From: a virus
Direction: 5' to 3' (one strand)
Virus record (IMG/VR): IMGVR_UViG_3300047452_000109
Coordinates: 1-31,955 of that record
Length of the DNA: 31,955 nucleotides
Position numbers and translations under genes: made by a program. Positions 29,886 through 31,955 of this stretch are shown in pieces. The notes under the pieces were generated by a model that worked only from the letters and a program-made list of their open reading frames with translations, did no database searches and had not been told where the DNA came from. Each line of letters begins with the position of its first letter. Position 1 is the stretch's first letter.

Positions 29886-30078
29886 TTTTCCTTACCATAA
29901 AAGTTTTATTATGTGATACTTTACTTACCAAGCTCTTACGTACTAGGTTCTCAATTATGAAACGTTCTCTTTCTGTATAAACTTCAATAGGTGAAACACC
30001 ATCCATTTTGTTTAAAATGGTTTTTTCTTCGTTAGTAACAAAGATTTTAAAGTTTTTGAGAACATCATCTATTTTCAT
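29878..30078 (-). CDS. Small phage protein, unknown
   Basis: The 66-residue protein is helical and charged (LKNFKIFVTNEEKTILNKMD, ERFIIENLVRKSLVSKV), possibly a small winged-helix-like fold, but no family is recognised. ATGA couples it to the previous gene and 8 bases overlap the next. Confidence 0.6.
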   Translation of the reverse strand: MKIDDVLKNFKIFVTNEEKTILNKMDGVSPIEVYTERERFIIENLVRKSLVSKVSHNKTFMVRKND

Positions 30079-30356
30079 TTGATTGCTGCCAACTGTTTTT
30101 TCATTGCTGTAATTTGTTCTTGTTGTGCTTTAGCTTGTTCCTCAGCACTTTTAATTTGTTGTTGTAACATTGCACGTTGTTGCTGTTTATTTTTAGCTTG
30201 TGCTTGCTGTGCTTTGGCCATATCAGGAGCAGGTGCATTAGGGGCAGCTGCCGCGCCTTGTGCAGGCTGTGCTGTTGCTGTTGGTGTGTTCGGAGTAGGT
30301 GCAGCTCCCATTGTTGGTGCTGGCTCGTCCTCTAACATTAAATCTACAATTTTCAT
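30075..30356 (-). CDS. Pro/Ala- and Gln-rich coiled-coil protein
   Basis: The 93-residue protein has an acidic start (MKIVDLMLEDEPAP), an Ala/Pro/Thr-rich linker (15-45) and a Gln/Lys/Ala-rich coiled coil (48-93). The low complexity and position next to basic proteins suggest a small head or core component, like T4 gp67/gp68 in character, but no homology is claimed. ATGA overlaps join both neighbours. Confidence 0.6.
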   Translation of the reverse strand: MKIVDLMLEDEPAPTMGAAPTPNTPTATAQPAQGAAAAPNAPAPDMAKAQQAQAKNKQQQRAMLQQQIKSAEEQAKAQQEQITAMKKQLAAIK

Positions 30357-30649
30357 CTTGCTTTCCTTTTACCTGGCTTTGGCCTGTTTAGTGTTGCTAA
30401 TCTTCTTGAAGCATTATCAACTTTCTTAGTCTTTGTTGCTTTGTAGCGTCCGTGTGACCCCATTTTTTGCTTGTTCTTTTTCATTGTAAGTTTAGCACCT
30501 ACTTTGATTGGAGCATTACACGCTGTCGGACTTGCTCGAACTTGCCCTTTACGTGGTCCACTAGTACAACGATACTTCCTTGTAACTTGTGAGCCTTGCT
30601 TTTTCCAAGCAACTGTTGGGCCGCCTTCTAATATCTCAACTACTTGCAT
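30353..30649 (-). CDS. Small basic protein, tandem paralogue B
   Basis: The 98-residue protein is highly basic (KRKAR end). The segment RKYRCTSGPRKGQVRASPTA followed by CNAP matches RKFRCSAGPRKGRIVAKMAQ-C in the adjacent 96-residue gene, and both continue with MKxxKxKxG and a xNxASRRxxxLN motif. The two arose by duplication. Likely roles are nucleic-acid binding or DNA condensation in the head. The start overlaps the paralogue's stop (TAATG). Confidence 0.7.
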   Translation of the reverse strand: MQVVEILEGGPTVAWKKQGSQVTRKYRCTSGPRKGQVRASPTACNAPIKVGAKLTMKKNKQKMGSHGRYKATKTKKVDNASRRLATLNRPKPGKRKAR

Positions 30650-30939
30650 TATCTTCTACGTCCTGCTTTATTTAATGCTTGTACTCTACGTGATGCTGGG
30701 TTTATTCTTTTGGTACGCTTTGCTTTACGAGTCATTTTGCCGCCAAGACGTGCTTTGGTGCGCTTCATTGTCATTCTTGCTTTTAGGTTAGGTGCAACAA
30801 AACATTGCGCCATCTTTGCAACAATGCGGCCTTTGCGTGGACCTGCACTGCATCTAAACTTGCGCACGACATTCTTTCCAGAACGAGCCCAAATTTGCTT
30901 TTCTTCAATTTGATCAATAAAAAACTCACGTAGTAACAT
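30649..30939 (-). CDS. Small basic protein, tandem paralogue A
   Basis: The 96-residue protein is highly basic (AGRRR end). RKFRCSAGPRKGRIVAKMAQ is followed by a second cysteine, then MTMKRTKARLGGKMTRKAKR and INPASRRVQALN. It is a paralogue of the downstream gene. No Shine-Dalgarno site precedes the ATG; a GATAAATA box ends five bases before it, so the message may be leaderless. Confidence 0.7.
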   Translation of the reverse strand: MLLREFFIDQIEEKQIWARSGKNVVRKFRCSAGPRKGRIVAKMAQCFVAPNLKARMTMKRTKARLGGKMTRKAKRTKRINPASRRVQALNKAGRRR

Positions 30940-30958
30940 ATAGTTATTTATCGTGAGT
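30924..30958 (-). promoter_or_regulatory. Late-type box inside an inverted repeat spanning a start codon
   Basis: GATAAATA (30952-30945) is followed by five bases and the ATG at 30939. The arms ACTCACG (30958-30952) and CGTGAGT (30930-30924) are perfect complements and enclose box and start codon. Confidence 0.45.
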
Positions 30959-30965
30959 GGAAGGG

Positions 30966-31202
30966 TTACTGCATTAAAATTACAACTACAGTCGAAAGTA
31001 ATCCTGCAATTATAGTGCCAGCTGTGCCAATAAGCACTTTAATCATACTAGCATTGCCTTGCTGTATATCAGTATGAATGTTGTCAACTTTTCTTTCTAA
31101 GCTACCTAAGCGACTATCTAATTGCTCGTAACGAAGAGCGCACAAATCAACGTGTGCTTCTAAGTTGTCTTTTTCTAAATCTGTTGTTGGCGAAGTAGCC
31201 AT
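30966..31202 (-). CDS. XhlA-like holin-type membrane protein
   Basis: The 78-residue protein has an N-terminal coiled coil (about 8-50, YEQLDSRLGSLERKVDNIHT) and a single C-terminal membrane span (about 54-77, IKVLIGTAGTIIAGLLSTVV). This layout matches the XhlA/hemolysin-type accessory holins. It could aid lysis with the SleB-like hydrolase. GGAG precedes the ATG, and a GATAAATA box lies at 31282-31289. Confidence 0.65.
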   Translation of the reverse strand: MATSPTTDLEKDNLEAHVDLCALRYEQLDSRLGSLERKVDNIHTDIQQGNASMIKVLIGTAGTIIAGLLSTVVVILMQ

Positions 31203-31280
31203 AAATTATTCTCCGTAAATAAAGTAAACTCTGTCGTTAGCCTTTTAGTGTATTAATTTATAGCCTATATTGTTATAGTA

Positions 31281-31670
31281 TTATTTATCAGATTCACTAA
31301 TTATAATGTTGCATTTTTCACTATTTTTAGTAAAAAATACGTGAGTATTACTAGCTATAGTTTCATCTAAATTAGAAATATAAGGCACTAAATTAAAGTC
31401 GTCTAATAGGTTATCTGCACTAGCAGATCCGTCAGGTAGCCAAAATTCGTATGTCCAAACATTGTGCTTACCTTTATGCTTTGAGCCAAAGCCATACTCT
31501 TTGATATCAACTTTTTTCATATCGCCTTGTTGTGGTTCTGGGTTTGCTCTAAGGCCAATTACTTGTACAAGAGTGTCCCAGTTAGTTTGCTGACCTACTG
31601 CTAGTTTGTCAGGACCTTTGCGAACACCTGTTTCTGTAATATCAATTAATGTTTGGATTTTTATTATCAT
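31281..31670 (-). CDS. Unrecognised phage protein, likely virion-associated
   Basis: The 129-residue protein (MIIKIQTLIDITETGVRKGP, FGSKHKGKHNVWTYEFWLPD) shows a beta-rich pattern; I recall similar sequences among unnamed genes of marine T4-like phages, but cannot assign a function. No Shine-Dalgarno site is seen; a TGTAAATA box (31675-31682) ends four bases before the ATG. Confidence 0.65.
   Translation of the reverse strand: MIIKIQTLIDITETGVRKGPDKLAVGQQTNWDTLVQVIGLRANPEPQQGDMKKVDIKEYGFGSKHKGKHNVWTYEFWLPDGSASADNLLDDFNLVPYISNLDETIASNTHVFFTKNSEKCNIIISESDK
31282..31289 (-). promoter_or_regulatory. Late-type promoter box before the holin-like gene
   Basis: The minus strand reads GATAAATA, overlapping the stop of the 129-residue gene and 80 bases before the ATG at 31202. 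The 78 bases between the two genes hold no other feature I can see. Confidence 0.4.
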
Positions 31671-31674
31671 ACTG

Positions 31675-31682
31675 TATTTACA
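31675..31682 (-). promoter_or_regulatory. Late-type box (TGTAAATA) just before the 129-residue gene
   Basis: The minus strand reads TGTAAATA, ending four bases before the ATG at 31670. It lies inside a short palindrome (CTGTATTTACAG). Confidence 0.3.
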
Positions 31683-31686
31683 GAGA

Positions 31687-31719
31687 TAAAAAAAGGGCCC
31701 AGTAAAAACTGAGCCCTTT
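31687..31719 (-). terminator. Rho-independent terminator after the right-edge gene
   Basis: On the minus strand AAAGGGCTCAGT and ACTGGGCCCTTT form a long stem with a two-base mismatch and a small T-rich loop, followed by a T-tract. It ends the transcript of the gene entering from the right edge. Confidence 0.85.
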
Positions 31720-31772
31720 GTGTGACGCCTGCCTTACGGCCATAATCACGATTCTAAGGTAGTTAGAATTTA

Positions 31773-31955
31773 TTAAGCTGGGTTCTGATCAAAGTCAGCT
31801 ACTAATGCTGCTGTTACGCCTGTTACACCGCGGTATGCTGCGCCAGGTGTTAATACGCCTGTGCCTTGTACTGCAACGTGTGCAACGTCTGCACTTGTGT
31901 GAGCTACGCCTGCAATAGTTACTGCATCGTCTGTGCCGGCAACGCCGCCAGTTTG
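31773..31955 (-). CDS. C-terminal end of a Gly/Ala/Val-rich structural-type protein
   Basis: The 60 C-terminal codons are in the window; the start lies beyond the right edge. The sequence (QTGGVAGTDDAVTIAGVAHT, GVLTPGAAYRGVTGVTAALV, ending ADFDQNPA) is rich in Gly, Ala, Val and Thr with short strands, as in phage decoration, fibre or tail proteins. No cysteine or charged cluster is present. The strong terminator after it suggests an abundant product. I cannot name it. Confidence 0.7.
   Translation of the reverse strand, partial: QTGGVAGTDDAVTIAGVAHTSADVAHVAVQGTGVLTPGAAYRGVTGVTAALVADFDQNPA

Noticed and set aside
1-31955. Integrase, transposase, attachment site or prophage border
   Set aside because: None of the genes matches these families and no direct repeats of att type were noticed; the region reads as continuous lytic phage genome.

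Overview
The window is AT-rich and almost entirely coded on the minus strand, in tightly packed genes, many joined by ATGA or TAATG stop/start overlaps. Class Ia ribonucleotide reductase (nrdA/nrdB), a glutaredoxin, a phage-type bS21, a TIGR02466-type 2OG oxygenase, a PAAR spike-tip protein, a beta-helix tail protein and repeated xxTAAATA boxes (the T4 late-promoter type) identify it as part of a lytic, marine T4-like myovirus genome. Curli genes (a cluster known from myophages of SAR11), a PcyX-type bilin reductase beside a heme oxygenase, and a two-piece tmRNA (the form typical of alphaproteobacteria) point to an alphaproteobacterial, possibly SAR11-like, host. No integrase, transposase, CRISPR array or tRNA gene was seen.

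Layout, left to right; transcription runs right to left except for one gene. 1-3976: curli cluster csgF, csgG, curlin, FecR-domain protein and a second curlin that leaves the window. 4095-4325: the only plus-strand gene, a Fis-type DNA-binding protein, behind a 20-bp dyad. 4327-5427: a candidate PD-(D/E)XK nuclease. 5450-9525: a bilin and proteostasis block (bilin reductase, heme oxygenase, ClpS, Hsp20, GroEL, GroES). 9529-13941: GMP reductase, 2OG oxygenase, bS21, an unknown protein and a large membrane coiled-coil protein. 13964-15735: three lipoproteins behind a sigma70-like promoter and a SleB-type wall hydrolase. 15745-18362: small early-type genes, a thermonuclease, a membrane protein and a porin-like protein between strong terminators. 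18487-18809: permuted tmRNA with its promoter and terminator. 18793-23618: two small unknowns, PAAR protein, small unknown, glutaredoxin, NrdB and NrdA. 23659-28007: unknown, tail spike, unknown, RecB-like nuclease and NfuA-like Fe-S protein. 28077-31670: likely virion or head-assembly genes, including a probable programmed -1 frameshift. 31687-31719: a terminator; a further protein enters from the right edge.

The most notable points are: (1) a slippery heptamer plus stop codon plus stem-loop at 28442-28469 that would join two ORFs into a 450-residue protein; (2) a phage two-piece tmRNA encoding the tag ANANYSLAA, together with phage ClpS and chaperonins, suggesting control of host protein quality; (3) a two-gene heme-to-phycobilin pathway; (4) a curli secretion system with an embedded FecR protein, in which every protein carries a closely spaced cysteine pair; (5) at least ten exported proteins, including a lipoprotein trio and a porin-like protein, suggesting envelope remodelling; (6) two promoter classes, TTGACA/TATAAT-like and xxTAAATA, with four genes that lack a Shine-Dalgarno sequence starting right after an xxTAAATA box.
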